Assembly (NCBI GenBank): GCA_007994965.1
Contig: VOPW01000001.1
Coordinates: forward strand, 3,472,001 to 3,536,000
DNA: 64,000 nucleotides
Source of the DNA: Piscinibacter aquaticus
GTDB lineage: Bacteria > Pseudomonadota > Gammaproteobacteria > Burkholderiales > Burkholderiaceae_C
Direction of reading: 5' to 3'
The position numbers were made by a program, and so were the translations under genes. Under the pieces are notes generated by a model, which did not search any database, was not told the origin of the DNA, and saw nothing but the letters and a program-made list of their open reading frames with translations. Below, one piece after another: positions 53,383 to 61,673 of the stretch. The first letter of the stretch is position 1, and each line of letters begins with the position of its first letter.

Positions 53383-53457
53383 GCCGGCCTCCGCCGGGCC
53401 GCCCCAAGGAGGCCGGACGCCCCGCGGGGGCAGCGAACGAAGTGAGCTCGGGGGCGC
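53383..53457. repeat. REP-like GC-rich intergenic element C
   Basis: 75-bp stretch between the crotonase stop and the preferred ligase start. Contains CGCCGGCCTCCGCCGGGCCGC, CCCCAAGGAGGCCGG and CCCCGCGGGGG, resembling the gaps at 37156 and 39054. An in-frame ATG at 53460 makes it look coding, but its composition matches the repeat family and not the ligase family. Confidence 0.4.
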
Positions 53458-53459
53458 CA

Positions 53460-54269
53460 TCACTTCTTCTCCACCTTGCCGGCGCGCTTCTCGAGGAAGG
53501 CGCGCACGCGCTGCTTGGCGGCGTCGTCGCCCTGCGCGATGGCGGCCATCAGCGATTCGACGAACAGGCCGTCGGGCTGCGAGAGATCGGCGATGCGCGG
53601 CAGCGCCTGCATCACCGAGAAGTTCGACAGCGGCGCATTGCCGGCGATCTTCGCCGCCAGCTCGCAGCCCTTGGCGAAGCCGCTGCCCTGCGGCACCACG
53701 TACTGCGACAGGCCGCGGCGCTCGCCCTCGTGCGCATCGAGCACGCGGCCGGTGAGCATCATGTCGGTCATCGTGTGCACGCCGGCCAGGGCGTGGCACG
53801 CGCGCCGAACCGCCGCCGCCGACGAAGATGCCGCGCTGGCCTTCCGGCAGGCCGTAATAGGCGCTTTCGTCGGCCACGCGGATGTGGCAGCTGCTGGCCA
53901 GCTCCAGCCCGCCGCCGACCACCGCGCCGTGCAACACCGCCACCACCGGCACGCGGCCGAACTGGATGGCGTCCATCGCCGCATGCCGGTGCGCGAATGG
54001 ATCACGCCCTCGGCGACGCTGCGCTCGCTCAGTTCGGACAGATCCAGGCCGGCGCAGAAGTGGTCGCCCTCGCCGGTCAGCACCACCGCCTTGACCGCCT
54101 CGGGCAGCGAGACGAAGGCGCTGTGCAGCTGTGCGATCAGCGTGTCGTTGATGGCGTTGCGCTTGGCGGGGCGGTTCAGCCGGATGTGCGCGACGGCGTC
54201 GGCCATCTCGATGCGCAGCAGGTCGAGCGCGGCCAGGGCGCCGGTGGCGGGAACGAAGTTCAGGCTCAT
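53460..54269 (-). CDS. Enoyl-CoA hydratase/isomerase (crotonase) family protein, first gene of the operon, two frameshifts
   Basis: 269 residues. IEMADAVAHIRLNRPAKRNAINDTLIAQLHSAF, VVLTGEGDHFCAGLDLSEL (oxyanion loop), then VVAVLHGAVVGGGLELASSCHIRVADESAYYGLPEGQRGIFVGGGGS (second oxyanion Gly and the acidic residues). The part between 53985 and 53808 is shifted: a base is missing near 53985 and CCACGCCCTGG near 53808 has an extra C. The net length is right. It probably hydrates hydroxycinnamoyl-CoA. A MarR-type operator lies 17 bp upstream of its ATG (54267-54269). Confidence 0.86.
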   Translation of the reverse strand: MSLNFVPATGALAALDLLRIEMADAVAHIRLNRPAKRNAINDTLIAQLHSAFVSLPEAVKAVVLTGEGDHFCAGLDLSELSERSVAEGVIHSRTGMRRWTPSSSAACRWWRCCTARWSAAGWSWPAAATSAWPTKAPITACRKASAASSSAAAVRRACHALAGVHTMTDMMLTGRVLDAHEGERRGLSQYVVPQGSGFAKGCELAAKIAGNAPLSNFSVMQALPRIADLSQPDGLFVESLMAAIAQGDDAAKQRVRAFLEKRAGKVEKK

Positions 54270-54285
54270 GGGGGTCTCGCGAATT

Positions 54286-54304
54286 TAGTTAGAAGTCTTA
54301 ACTA
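54286..54304. promoter_or_regulatory. Inverted repeat at the operon start, candidate MarR operator
   Basis: TAGTTA GAAGTCT TAACTA: 6-bp perfect arms with a 7-bp spacer, between the divergent crotonase operon and amidohydrolase gene. In an otherwise GC-rich sequence this AT-rich palindrome stands out. Size and symmetry fit a MarR dimer site, and the operon ends with a marR gene. Confidence 0.55.
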
Positions 54305-54363
54305 GTTCTCCGCCAGCATCCATCGGGTAAACCCTGGAATAACCTTGTGCTCTGGACGGCGTT

Positions 54364-54385
54364 TAGTTATCTTCCGGAAGCAACT
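54364..54385. promoter_or_regulatory. Second TAGTTA-containing repeat before the amidohydrolase
   Basis: TAGTTA (54364-54369) is followed by the perfect palindrome CTTCCGGAAG (54371-54380) and then AACT, giving outer arms AGTT/AACT around it. It shares the TAGTTA half-site with the repeat at 54286 and lies 22 bp upstream of the amidohydrolase ATG, so one regulator could control both directions. Confidence 0.4.
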
Positions 54386-54406
54386 GGACCGCACCCTGGA
54401 GTGACC

Positions 54407-55289
54407 ATGAATACCGCCGAGTTGATTGCCATCGACGTGCACACGCACGCCGAGGTGTCCTGCTGGAACCCCTTCGACAACTACGGCGAGGAGTACGACC
54501 GCGCCGCCGACAAGTACTTCGGCAGCAACCGCCGGCCGACCATCGACGAGACCGTCGCCTACTACCGCGAGAAGAAGATCGGCCTGGTGATGTTCACCGT
54601 CGACAGCGAGGCGCAGCTGGGCCGGCGCCGCATTCCGAACGAGGAGATCGCGGAAGCGGCGAAGAAGAACAGCGACATGATGATCTGCTTCGGCAGCATC
54701 GATCCGCACAAGGGAAAGATGGGCGCCCGAGAGGCGCGCAAGCTCATCGAGGAACATGGCGTCAAGGGCTTCAAGTTCCACCCGACGGTGCAGGGCTTCC
54801 TGCCCTACGACCGCATGGCGTGGCCGATCTACGAGGTGATCGCCGAGTACAAGCTGCCGGCGATCTTCCACAGCGGCCACTCGGGCATCGGCTCGGGCAT
54901 GCGCTGCGGCGGCGGCCTTCGCCTGCAGAACAGCAACCCGATGCTGCTGGAAGACGTGGCGATCGACTGGCCCGACATCCAGATCGTCATCGCCCACCCG
55001 AGCTGGCCGTGGCAGGACGAGGCGCTCAGCCCGGGCGCTGCACAAGCCGAACGTGTGGATCGACCTGTCGGGCTGGAGCCCGAAATACTTTCCGCCCCAG
55101 CTGGTGCAGTACGCCAACACGCTGCTGAAGGACCGCATGCTGTTCGGCAGCGACTACCCGCTGATCACGCCGGAGCGCTGGATGAAGGACTTCGGCGAGG
55201 CGGGGTTCAAGCCGGCGGTGCACGAGCTGATCCTGAAGAAGAACGCGATGCGCCTGCTGGGGCTGGGCGAGGTTCAAGCCACGGCTTGA
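54407..55289 (+). CDS. Amidohydrolase-superfamily protein, possible beta-ketoacyl-CoA hydrolase (CouO-like), frame broken near 55035
   Basis: Metal-dependent amidohydrolase_2 type, 293 residues. AIDVHTHAEVSCWNP holds the N-terminal HxH metal ligands; KGFKFHPTVQGFLPYD, PAIFHSGHSGIGSGMRCGGG, IVIAHPSWPWQDEA and MLFGSDYPLITPERWM (Asp) give the others. In actinobacterial p-hydroxycinnamate clusters a protein of this superfamily (CouO) hydrolyses 4-hydroxyphenyl-beta-ketoacyl-CoA to 4-hydroxybenzoate; the same setting here suggests that role, but related decarboxylases are an alternative. At 55035 CTCAGCCCGGGCGC should probably be CTCAGCCTGGCGC. It is divergent from the crotonase operon. Confidence 0.78.
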
Positions 55290-56523
55290 GGTTCTCGACG
55301 AGCAGGGCGATGCCCTGCCCGCCGCCGACGCAGGCCGAGGCGACGCCCCAGCGTGCGCCGATCTCCTTCAGCTGGCGGGCCACCGTGAGGGTCAGCCGCA
55401 CGCCGGTCGCCGCCAGCGGGTGGCCGAGCGCGATGGCGCCGCCCTTGGCGTTGAGCTTGGCCGGATCGAGCCCCAGTTCGCGCTGCACGGCCAGCGTCTG
55501 CGCGCCCTGCGCTTCGTTGATCTCGAAGCGGGCGATGTCGTCGAGCTTCAGTCCCGAACGCTCGAGCAGCAACCGGATCGCCGGCGCCGGGCCGATGCCC
55601 ATGATCTCGGGCGGCACGCCCACCGCGGCGGCGGCTGCCAGCCGCGCCAGCGGCTTTCCACCCCAGCCGCGCAGTGCTGCGCCCGAAGCCACCAGCGCAG
55701 CCGCCGCGGCATCCGTCAATGCCGAGCTGTTGCCGCCGGTCTGCACGCCCTCCTTGAACACCGGCCGCAGCCGGGCCAGCACCTCGGGCGGCGACAGTCG
55801 CGGATGCGTGTCGCGGTCGGCCACGCCCGCCTTGCCCGCCGTGCGAATGCCACGCGGCTTGTAGCCGTCGAGCTCGAACACCTCGCTCGAGATCGGCACG
55901 ATCTCGCCGGCGAAGAAACCGGCCTCCTGCGCGGCCACGGCCCGCGCGAAGGATTCGCTGGCGAAGGCATCCACCGCCTCGCGCGTGATGCCGTACTGCT
56001 TCGCGAGGTTCTCGGCGGTCTGGATCATCGAGATTGCCGGCGCGGGGTCGGTCAGCGCCTCCCACATGTAGTCGCGGAACTGCGGCGCCATGCCGAGCTT
56101 GAAGCCCTGACGGTGCTCGAAGGCGGCAATCGGGTTGCGCGTCATCGACTCGGTGCCGACGACCAGCGCGAGGCTCGCCGCGCCGGTGGCGATCTGCTCG
56201 CCGGCCCGGCGGAACAGCTCGAAGCCGGTGCCGCAGATGCGCTGCACCATGATCGCCGGCACCTCGCAGGGCACGCCGGCATACAGGCCGATGTGGCGCG
56301 GCACGTAGAACTGGTCGAAGCCGCCCGGCGCCATGTTGCCGGCGATCACGGAGTCGACCTGCGCCGGGGCGACGCCGGTGCGCTGGAAGATCTCGCGCGC
56401 CACCTTGATGCCGAGGTCGATCGGGTTGGCATCGGCGAAGGCGCCGCAATGGTCGACCATCGGCGTGCGCACGCCGTCGAGGATCCAGGTGTCGGAGAAG
56501 GTTTGGAAGAGGCCGCGGGACAT
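55207..56523 (-). CDS. Thiolase (acetyl-CoA C-acyltransferase type)
   Basis: 438 residues as read. WILDGVRTPMVDHCGAFADANPIDLG, active-site Cys in IMVQRICGTGFELFRRAGEQIATG, NEAQGAQTLA, GGAIALGHPLAATGVRL and the C-terminal Cys in ASACVGGGQGIALLVE. Could thiolyse the aryl beta-ketoacyl-CoA to aroyl-CoA plus acetyl-CoA. AAGGAG lies 7 bp before the ATG. The last 25 residues run into the convergent amidohydrolase gene and look unlike thiolases; a lost base near 55285 would end it at about VENLKPVA. Follows ligase 2 on the same strand with a 28-bp gap. Confidence 0.85.
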   Translation of the reverse strand: MSRGLFQTFSDTWILDGVRTPMVDHCGAFADANPIDLGIKVAREIFQRTGVAPAQVDSVIAGNMAPGGFDQFYVPRHIGLYAGVPCEVPAIMVQRICGTGFELFRRAGEQIATGAASLALVVGTESMTRNPIAAFEHRQGFKLGMAPQFRDYMWEALTDPAPAISMIQTAENLAKQYGITREAVDAFASESFARAVAAQEAGFFAGEIVPISSEVFELDGYKPRGIRTAGKAGVADRDTHPRLSPPEVLARLRPVFKEGVQTGGNSSALTDAAAAALVASGAALRGWGGKPLARLAAAAAVGVPPEIMGIGPAPAIRLLLERSGLKLDDIARFEINEAQGAQTLAVQRELGLDPAKLNAKGGAIALGHPLAATGVRLTLTVARQLKEIGARWGVASACVGGGQGIALLVENLKPWLEPRPAPAGASRSSSGSARAPPA

Positions 56524-56551
56524 GGTCGACTCCTTGGAGTTCAGGCGGGGA

Positions 56552-58365
56552 TCAGGCGCGAATGACGCGTGAGTCGGGCGCGCCTGCATACAGCGCCTCG
56601 ACCTCCGCCGCACGGCGGCGCAGCACGGCGCCCTGGTTGATGTAGCCCTTGTCGGTGATCTCGCCGGCATCGGCACTCGGCGGCTCGGTGAGCCACAGCG
56701 CACGCACCGGCGTCTGCGACGAACCGCCGCCTTCCGCGCGCAGCGCAGCCAGCGCGGCGCGCGTGCGCTCGGCGAGTTCGGCGGGCGGCACCTCCTTCGC
56801 CGCCGGGCTCGGGAACAGCAGCACGCCGACGTCGCCGCGGTCGTGCCCGGCGATCACCGCATCCTGCGCCAGCGGCGCCAGCGCCGACACCACCTTCAGC
56901 CGCAGCGTGCCCACCGACACCCAGGTGCCCGACGACAACTTGAAGTCCTCCGCCACGCGGCCGTTGAAGGCCACGCCGCGCTCGGGCCGCTCCTCGTCGA
57001 CCAGGAAACCGGCATCGCCGATGCGGTAGTAGCCCTCCTCGTCGAAGGCCTGGGTGGTCAGCGCCGGCGCGTTGCGGTAGCCGGGAAAGACCGACACGCC
57101 ACGCACGCGCATCTCCAGCTTCTCGCCGTTGGGCACGAACTTCAGCTCCATGCCGGGCAGCGGCGCGCCGATGCAGCCGGCGCGCTCCAGCTTCCAGTGC
57201 GCCGAGGTGATCGCCGGCGAGGTCTCGGTCGAGCCCCAGGAGGTGGTGAACCACACCGGCTCGCTGCGCACGCGGCGCGCCACGGCTTCCAGCCGCTCCC
57301 AGCTCGACTGCGCCAGCGCCGCCCCGGCATAGAAGACCATGCGCAGCCGGGCGAAGAACTCGCGGGCCAGGGCTTCGTCCTGCTCGAGGAAGGGCAGCAG
57401 CATGTCGAAGCCACGCGGCACGTTGAAATACAGCGTCGGCTTCACCTCGAGCAGGTTCTTCACAGACTTCTCCACCACGGGCCCGGCGCGGGCCGGCCTT
57501 CGTCGATGAAGAGCGCGCCGCCGTTGCGCAGCACGAGGTTGAAGTTGTGGTTGCCGCCGAAGGTGTGGCTCCACGGCAGCCAGTCGAGCACCACCGGCTT
57601 CTCGCGCTCGAGGAAGCGCCAGGCCTGCGCGATCATCTGCTGGTTGGCGCACAGCATGCGGTGGGTGTTGATCACCACCTTCGGGTGCCCGGTGGAGCCC
57701 GAGGTCAGCAGGTATTTGGCGTGGTCGTCGGGCTGGATCGCCTCGAAGGCCGCCATCACCGCCGGGCTCTCGGCGGTGCGCATGAGGCTGTCGAAGCTCA
57801 GCGCGCCGGGGAAGCCCTCGGCGCCCTGGCTGAAGACCGTGACGACACCGAGCGCCGCACTGGCGATCGCCGGGCCGTAGACCGCCGCATCCGACGCATA
57901 GACCAGCGCCGGCCCGAGCGTGTTCAGGATGCCCTGGATCTTGGTGTAGTCCTTCGTGAGCCGGCAGTAGGCGCTGGAGACGGTGCACACCGGCCGGCCG
58001 ACGTGCATCGACGCCAGCATCAGCAGCGCATGGTCCACCGAGTTGTCCGACAGCACCACGACCGGCCGCCCTGGCGGCAGGTGGAGGCCGATCAGGCTTT
58101 GGGCGATCGAGCCGACTGCCTTGCGAGCCTGCGCGTAGCTCAGCCGGCGCCAGCCGCCGCTGGCATCGCGCTCGGCGAGGAAGGGTGCGTCGGGCGTGGC
58201 CTGCGCCCAGCGCTCCAGCCACTCGCCGATGCAGCGCGCATAGGGCTTCAGCGGCTCGGGCGAGCGCAGCACGAAGGCGCCGCCGTCGAAGTGCAGGCGC
58301 ACCGCGCGCGGCGGCGCGAGCATCGCCGGATCGTCGAAGAAACCGCGCGCCGTCTCGCTGACCAT
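56552..58365 (-). CDS. Feruloyl-CoA-synthase-type acyl-CoA ligase 2, frame broken near 57490
   Basis: Paralogue of ligase 1, about 604 residues. Phosphate loop YLLTSGSTGHPKVVINTHRM, then VVLDWLPWSHTFGGNHNFNLVLRNGGALFIDEGRP, SWGSTETSPAITSAHWK and AFNGRVAEDFKLSSGTWVSVG. Near 57490 one base is missing in CCGGGCCCGTGG. I use ATG 58363-58365 (MVSETARGFF) because the ATG at 58377 sits inside the operator at 58369. Organised with the thiolase downstream and divergent from its TetR regulator. Confidence 0.86.
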
Positions 58366-58368
58366 GGC

Positions 58369-58396
58369 TCGCTCCATACAGTTGTGTATGGAGCGA
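58369..58396. promoter_or_regulatory. 28-bp perfect operator before ligase 2
   Basis: TCGCTCCATACA GTTG TGTATGGAGCGA: 12-bp perfect arms and a 4-bp spacer. The core CCATACA-N4-TGTATGG is repeated at 58443. It lies 4 bp upstream of the preferred ligase start, so bound repressor would block transcription or early elongation. Confidence 0.75.
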
Positions 58397-58442
58397 TCCT
58401 AGGTCGACTGCACGATATTGCACATGGGGAATGCCCTGAGTT

Positions 58443-58460
58443 CCATACAGCGCTGTATGG
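58443..58460. promoter_or_regulatory. 18-bp perfect operator before tetR
   Basis: CCATACA GCGC TGTATGG, the same core as the 58369 operator and continuous as an 18-bp palindrome. It ends 12 bp before the tetR ATG. The two sites are 63 bp apart centre to centre (six helix turns), so two dimers would lie on the same face. Confidence 0.75.
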
Positions 58461-58472
58461 CATCATCCGTGC

Positions 58473-59043
58473 ATGACCGCACGCAGCACGCTGACCCCGG
58501 AGGCCTGGATCGCCGCCGCCACCGACGTGCTGGTCGACCGCGGCATCGACGCCGTGCGCGTCGACGTGCTGGCCAAGGCGATGGAGGTCACGCGCGGCAG
58601 CTTCTACTGGCACTTCAAGGACCGCGAGGCGCTGCTGGTGGCCGTGCTCAATGCCCTGGCGCGATGGCGCCACCGAACAGGTGATCCGCCGCTTCGAAGG
58701 CCGGACGGCCGACCCGAAGGCACTGCTGGGCGAACTGATCTCGCTGCCCTTCCGCGGCCGCGCGGCCGAGCGGGCGGCGCGCGTCGAGCTGGCCATCCGC
58801 GCCTGGGCGCGCCGCGATGCGCTGGCGCGGCGGGCCGTCGACGAAGTCGACGAGCGGCGGCTGTCCTACATCGCGCAGTGCTTCTCGGCCCTGGGTTTCT
58901 CGATTGCCGAGGCGCGGGCGCGGGCCTTCATCCTCTATGCCTACGAGGTGGCGGAGTCGATCCTGTCGCACCAGGGCACGGCGGCGCAGAAGAAGGAGCG
59001 CAGCGCGCTGCTGCAGCGCCTCGTGAGCACGCGGCTCGATTGA
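58473..59043 (+). CDS. TetR-family regulator of the ligase 2-thiolase unit, frame broken near 58655
   Basis: HTH part AWIAAATDVLVDRGIDAVRVDVLAKAMEVTRGSFYWHFKDREALLVAVLN, then WRDGATEQVIRRFEGRTADPKALLGELISLP and an all-helical ligand domain ending LLQRLVSTRLD. Near 58655 AATGCCCTGGCGCG has one C too many; AATGCCTGGCGCG (CCTGG) restores 189 residues. Two identical-core operators fill the divergent gap to ligase 2, so it very likely represses both genes; an aroyl-CoA or fatty acyl-CoA is a plausible inducer. Confidence 0.87.
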
Positions 59044-59107
59044 CGGTCGTCAACGGTGCCCTGCGGCGCGCGGCTTAGCGTGCCGGCTCGACTCCCGGAG
59101 ACCGCCG

Positions 59108-59929
59108 ATGAGCACGCTGAAATCCCTTCTCGTCCACGTCGATGCCTCACCGCAGGCCGCAGTGCGGCTGAAGCTCGCCGAACAGCTGGCCCTGGCGCAC
59201 GGCGCGCAGGCCACGGCCGTGTACGCCGTGACCTCGGCGCTGCTGCGCTACCCGATGGCGATGGCCGCCGGCGCCGACATGGCGCCGATGCTCGCCGAGG
59301 TCGACGCGCAGCGGCTCGAATCCGCACGCAAGCTCTACGCCGCCAGCGTGCAGCCGGCGCAGGTGCGCTGGCAGGAATGCACCGGCGCGCCGATCGCCGA
59401 CATCACGCAGCAGGCCTTCTGCAGCGACCTGCTCGTGCTGGGCCAGCGCGCCGCCGACGAGACGCGCGACATCGACGTGCCGGCCGACTTCGTGTCGTCG
59501 GTGCTGATCGCCAGCGGCCGCCCGGCCATCGTGGTGCCGCACATCGCGCGCGCGCCGCTGAAGCTCGATCGTGTGCTGGTGGCCTGGAAGCCGACGCGCG
59601 AATCGGCCCGCGCCGTCACGGCCGCGCTGCCGCTGCTGCAGCAGGCCGCGTCGGTCACCGTGGTCGCCTTCGACGAGGGCGATTCACCGGCCGAGGAGAC
59701 CGGCATCGTCGGCTACCTGCGCCAGCACGGCGTGCAGGCCGCGTTCAGGCGCGAGGTGGCCTCGGAGACGAGCGTCGGTGACCAGCTGCTCTCGCTGGCC
59801 GCCGACGAGCAGTCGAACCTGCTGGTGATGGGCTGCTACGGCCACGGCCGCGCGCGCGAGTGGGTGCTCGGCGGCGTCTCGCGCACGGTGATCACCTCGA
59901 TGACGATCCCCGTGCTGATGTGTCACTGA
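59108..59929 (+). CDS. Tandem universal stress protein
   Basis: 273 residues, intact, with two Usp domains. The first (LKSLLVHVDASPQAAVRLKLAEQLA) lacks a clear ATP motif. The second (LDRVLVAWKPTRESARAVTAALPLL) ends with LLVMGCYGHGRAREWVLGGVSRTV, near the G-2x-G-9x-G nucleotide motif. Role in stress survival is general for the family. It is convergent with another usp gene, 15 bp apart. Confidence 0.87.
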   Translation: MSTLKSLLVHVDASPQAAVRLKLAEQLALAHGAQATAVYAVTSALLRYPMAMAAGADMAPMLAEVDAQRLESARKLYAASVQPAQVRWQECTGAPIADITQQAFCSDLLVLGQRAADETRDIDVPADFVSSVLIASGRPAIVVPHIARAPLKLDRVLVAWKPTRESARAVTAALPLLQQAASVTVVAFDEGDSPAEETGIVGYLRQHGVQAAFRREVASETSVGDQLLSLAADEQSNLLVMGCYGHGRAREWVLGGVSRTVITSMTIPVLMCH

Positions 59930-59944
59930 GGGCTCACTGAAACG

Positions 59945-60376
59945 TCACTGAGCGACGCGCACCACCGTCACCGGCAGCGCGGCATCGTGCAGCAGGGCAT
60001 GGGCCACCGAGCCGAGGCGGCGCCCTTCGCTCTCGCCCTTGCCATGGGCGCCGACGACGATCATCGTGCAGCCCTCGTCCTCGGCGATGTCGAGCAGCGC
60101 GTGGATGGGCTCGCCGCGCGCGACCTCGATCTCGTGGTCCACGCCGGCGGCGACGCACATCGCGGCGGCATCGGCCAGCAGGTGCTCGCCGGCCTCGCGG
60201 GCGATCCGCGCTATCGCCTCGGCGTCGTGCACGCGCAGCAGTTCGTAGAGGCCGGCCGGCTCCTGCACGTTGGCCAGCAGCAGGCTGCTCTTCAGGCCGC
60301 TGCGGATGAGCTGCAGCGCGTGGCGGACGGCGGCCAGCGATTCGGCTGAACCATCGACGGGAACGAGGATTTTCAT
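59945..60376 (-). CDS. Universal stress protein, single domain
   Basis: 143 residues, intact. MKILVPVDGSAESLAAVRHALQL and the complete nucleotide-binding motif VVGAHGKGESEGRRLGSVAHALLHDAALPVTVVR (Gly-2-Gly-9-Gly-Ser). It probably binds ATP, unlike the tandem protein next to it. Divergent from the set 4 binding-protein gene with a 129-bp gap. Confidence 0.9.
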   Translation of the reverse strand: MKILVPVDGSAESLAAVRHALQLIRSGLKSSLLLANVQEPAGLYELLRVHDAEAIARIAREAGEHLLADAAAMCVAAGVDHEIEVARGEPIHALLDIAEDEGCTMIVVGAHGKGESEGRRLGSVAHALLHDAALPVTVVRVAQ

Positions 60377-60505
60377 GGGCGTACTCCGAGGCTGAGGCCC
60401 AGTATCCCCCAGCGCCCGCCCAGGCCGGGGCGACTTCTGTCAAACCCCGATGGCCGGCTGCGCACGCGCCGATAGCATCCGGCCCACCCAGCCTCGGAGC
60501 CCGAC

Positions 60506-61670
60506 ATGACCGCCCTCGCCCGCCTCGCCCTGGCCGCCGCCTGCGCCGCCGCCTTCGCCACCTCCGCGCACGCCCAGGGCAGCGGCCCGATCAAGGTCGG
60601 CCTGATGCTGCCGGCCACCGGCACCTTCGCCGCGCTCGGCGACATGATCGAGAAGGGCTTCAAGCTGCACGTGCAGGAACAGGGCGGGAAGCTGGCCGGC
60701 CGCGAGATCCAGTATTTCCGCGTCGACGACGAGAGCGATCCGTCCAAGGCCACCGACAACGTCAACAAGCTGATCAAGCGCGACCGGTCGACGTGCTGGT
60801 CGGCACCGTGCACTCGGGCGTGGCGCTGGCCATGGCCAAGGCCGCCAAGGAGAGCAACACGCTGCTGATCGTGCCCAATGCCGGCGCCGATGCGATCACC
60901 GGCCCGATGTGCGGCGCGAACATCATCCGCTCGAGCTTTTCCAACTGGCAGCCGGGCTACTCCACCGGCGTGGTCGCCGCGCAGAAGGGCTACAAGCGCG
61001 CGATGACCATCACCTGGAACTACGCCGCCGGCGCCGAGACGGTGAAGGGCTTCCGCGAGGCCTTCGAGAAGGGCGGCGGCCAGTCATCAAGGACCTCAAC
61101 CTGCCCTTCCCCAACGTCGAGTTCCAGGCGCTGCTGACCGAGATCGCGGCGCAGAAGCCCGATGTGGTCTTTGCCTTCTTCGCCGGCGGCGGCGCGGTGA
61201 AGTTCGTCAAGGATTACGACGCCGCGGGCCTGAAGAAGACTGTGCCGCTGTTCGGCTCGGGCTTCCTGACCGACGGCACGCTGCAGGCTCAGGGCGCTTC
61301 GGCGCAGGGCCTGTTCACCACGCTGCACTATGCCGACAGCCTGGACATCCCGAAGAACAACAGCTTCCGCAAGAACTTTGCGCTGACCTACAAGCAGAAC
61401 GCCGACGTCTATGCGGTGCAGGGCTACGACGCGGCGCAGATCCTCGCCGCCGGCCTGAATGCGGTGAAGGGCGACATGGGCAAGCGCGATGCGATGCTGG
61501 CCGCGATGCGCAAGGCCACGGTGGACAGCCCGCGCGGCAAGTTCACCCTCTCGCCGGCCGGCAACCCGGTGCAGGACATGTACCTGCGCGAGGCCAAGGG
61601 CGAGAACAACGAGTTCCGCACGGTCGCAGTGAAGGCTCTCGCGGATCCCGCGCGGGGCTGTAAGCTCTGA
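60506..61670 (+). CDS. ABC transporter substrate-binding protein (Peripla_BP_6), set 4, two frameshifts
   Basis: Signal peptide MTALARLALAAACAAAFATSAHAQ, then IKVGLMLPATGTFAALGDMIEKGFKLHVQEQGGKLAGREIQYFRVDDESDPSKATDN, GTVHSGVALAMAKAAKESNTLLIVPNAGAD, MTITWNYAAGAETVKGF and MYLREAKGENNEFRTVAVKALAD. Near 60786 GACCGGTCG and near 61083 GGCCAGTCATC each lack one base; both become CCAGG sites on repair (388 residues). First gene of the fourth LIV transporter; ligand unknown. Confidence 0.88.
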
Positions 61671-61673
61671 CGG

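Noticed and set aside
53383..53460. N-terminal extension of ligase 1 from the ATG at 53460
   Set aside because: The extra 26 codons coincide with a repeat-like GC-rich element also found in non-coding gaps, and the encoded residues do not look like the ligase family. GTG 53382 is preferred.
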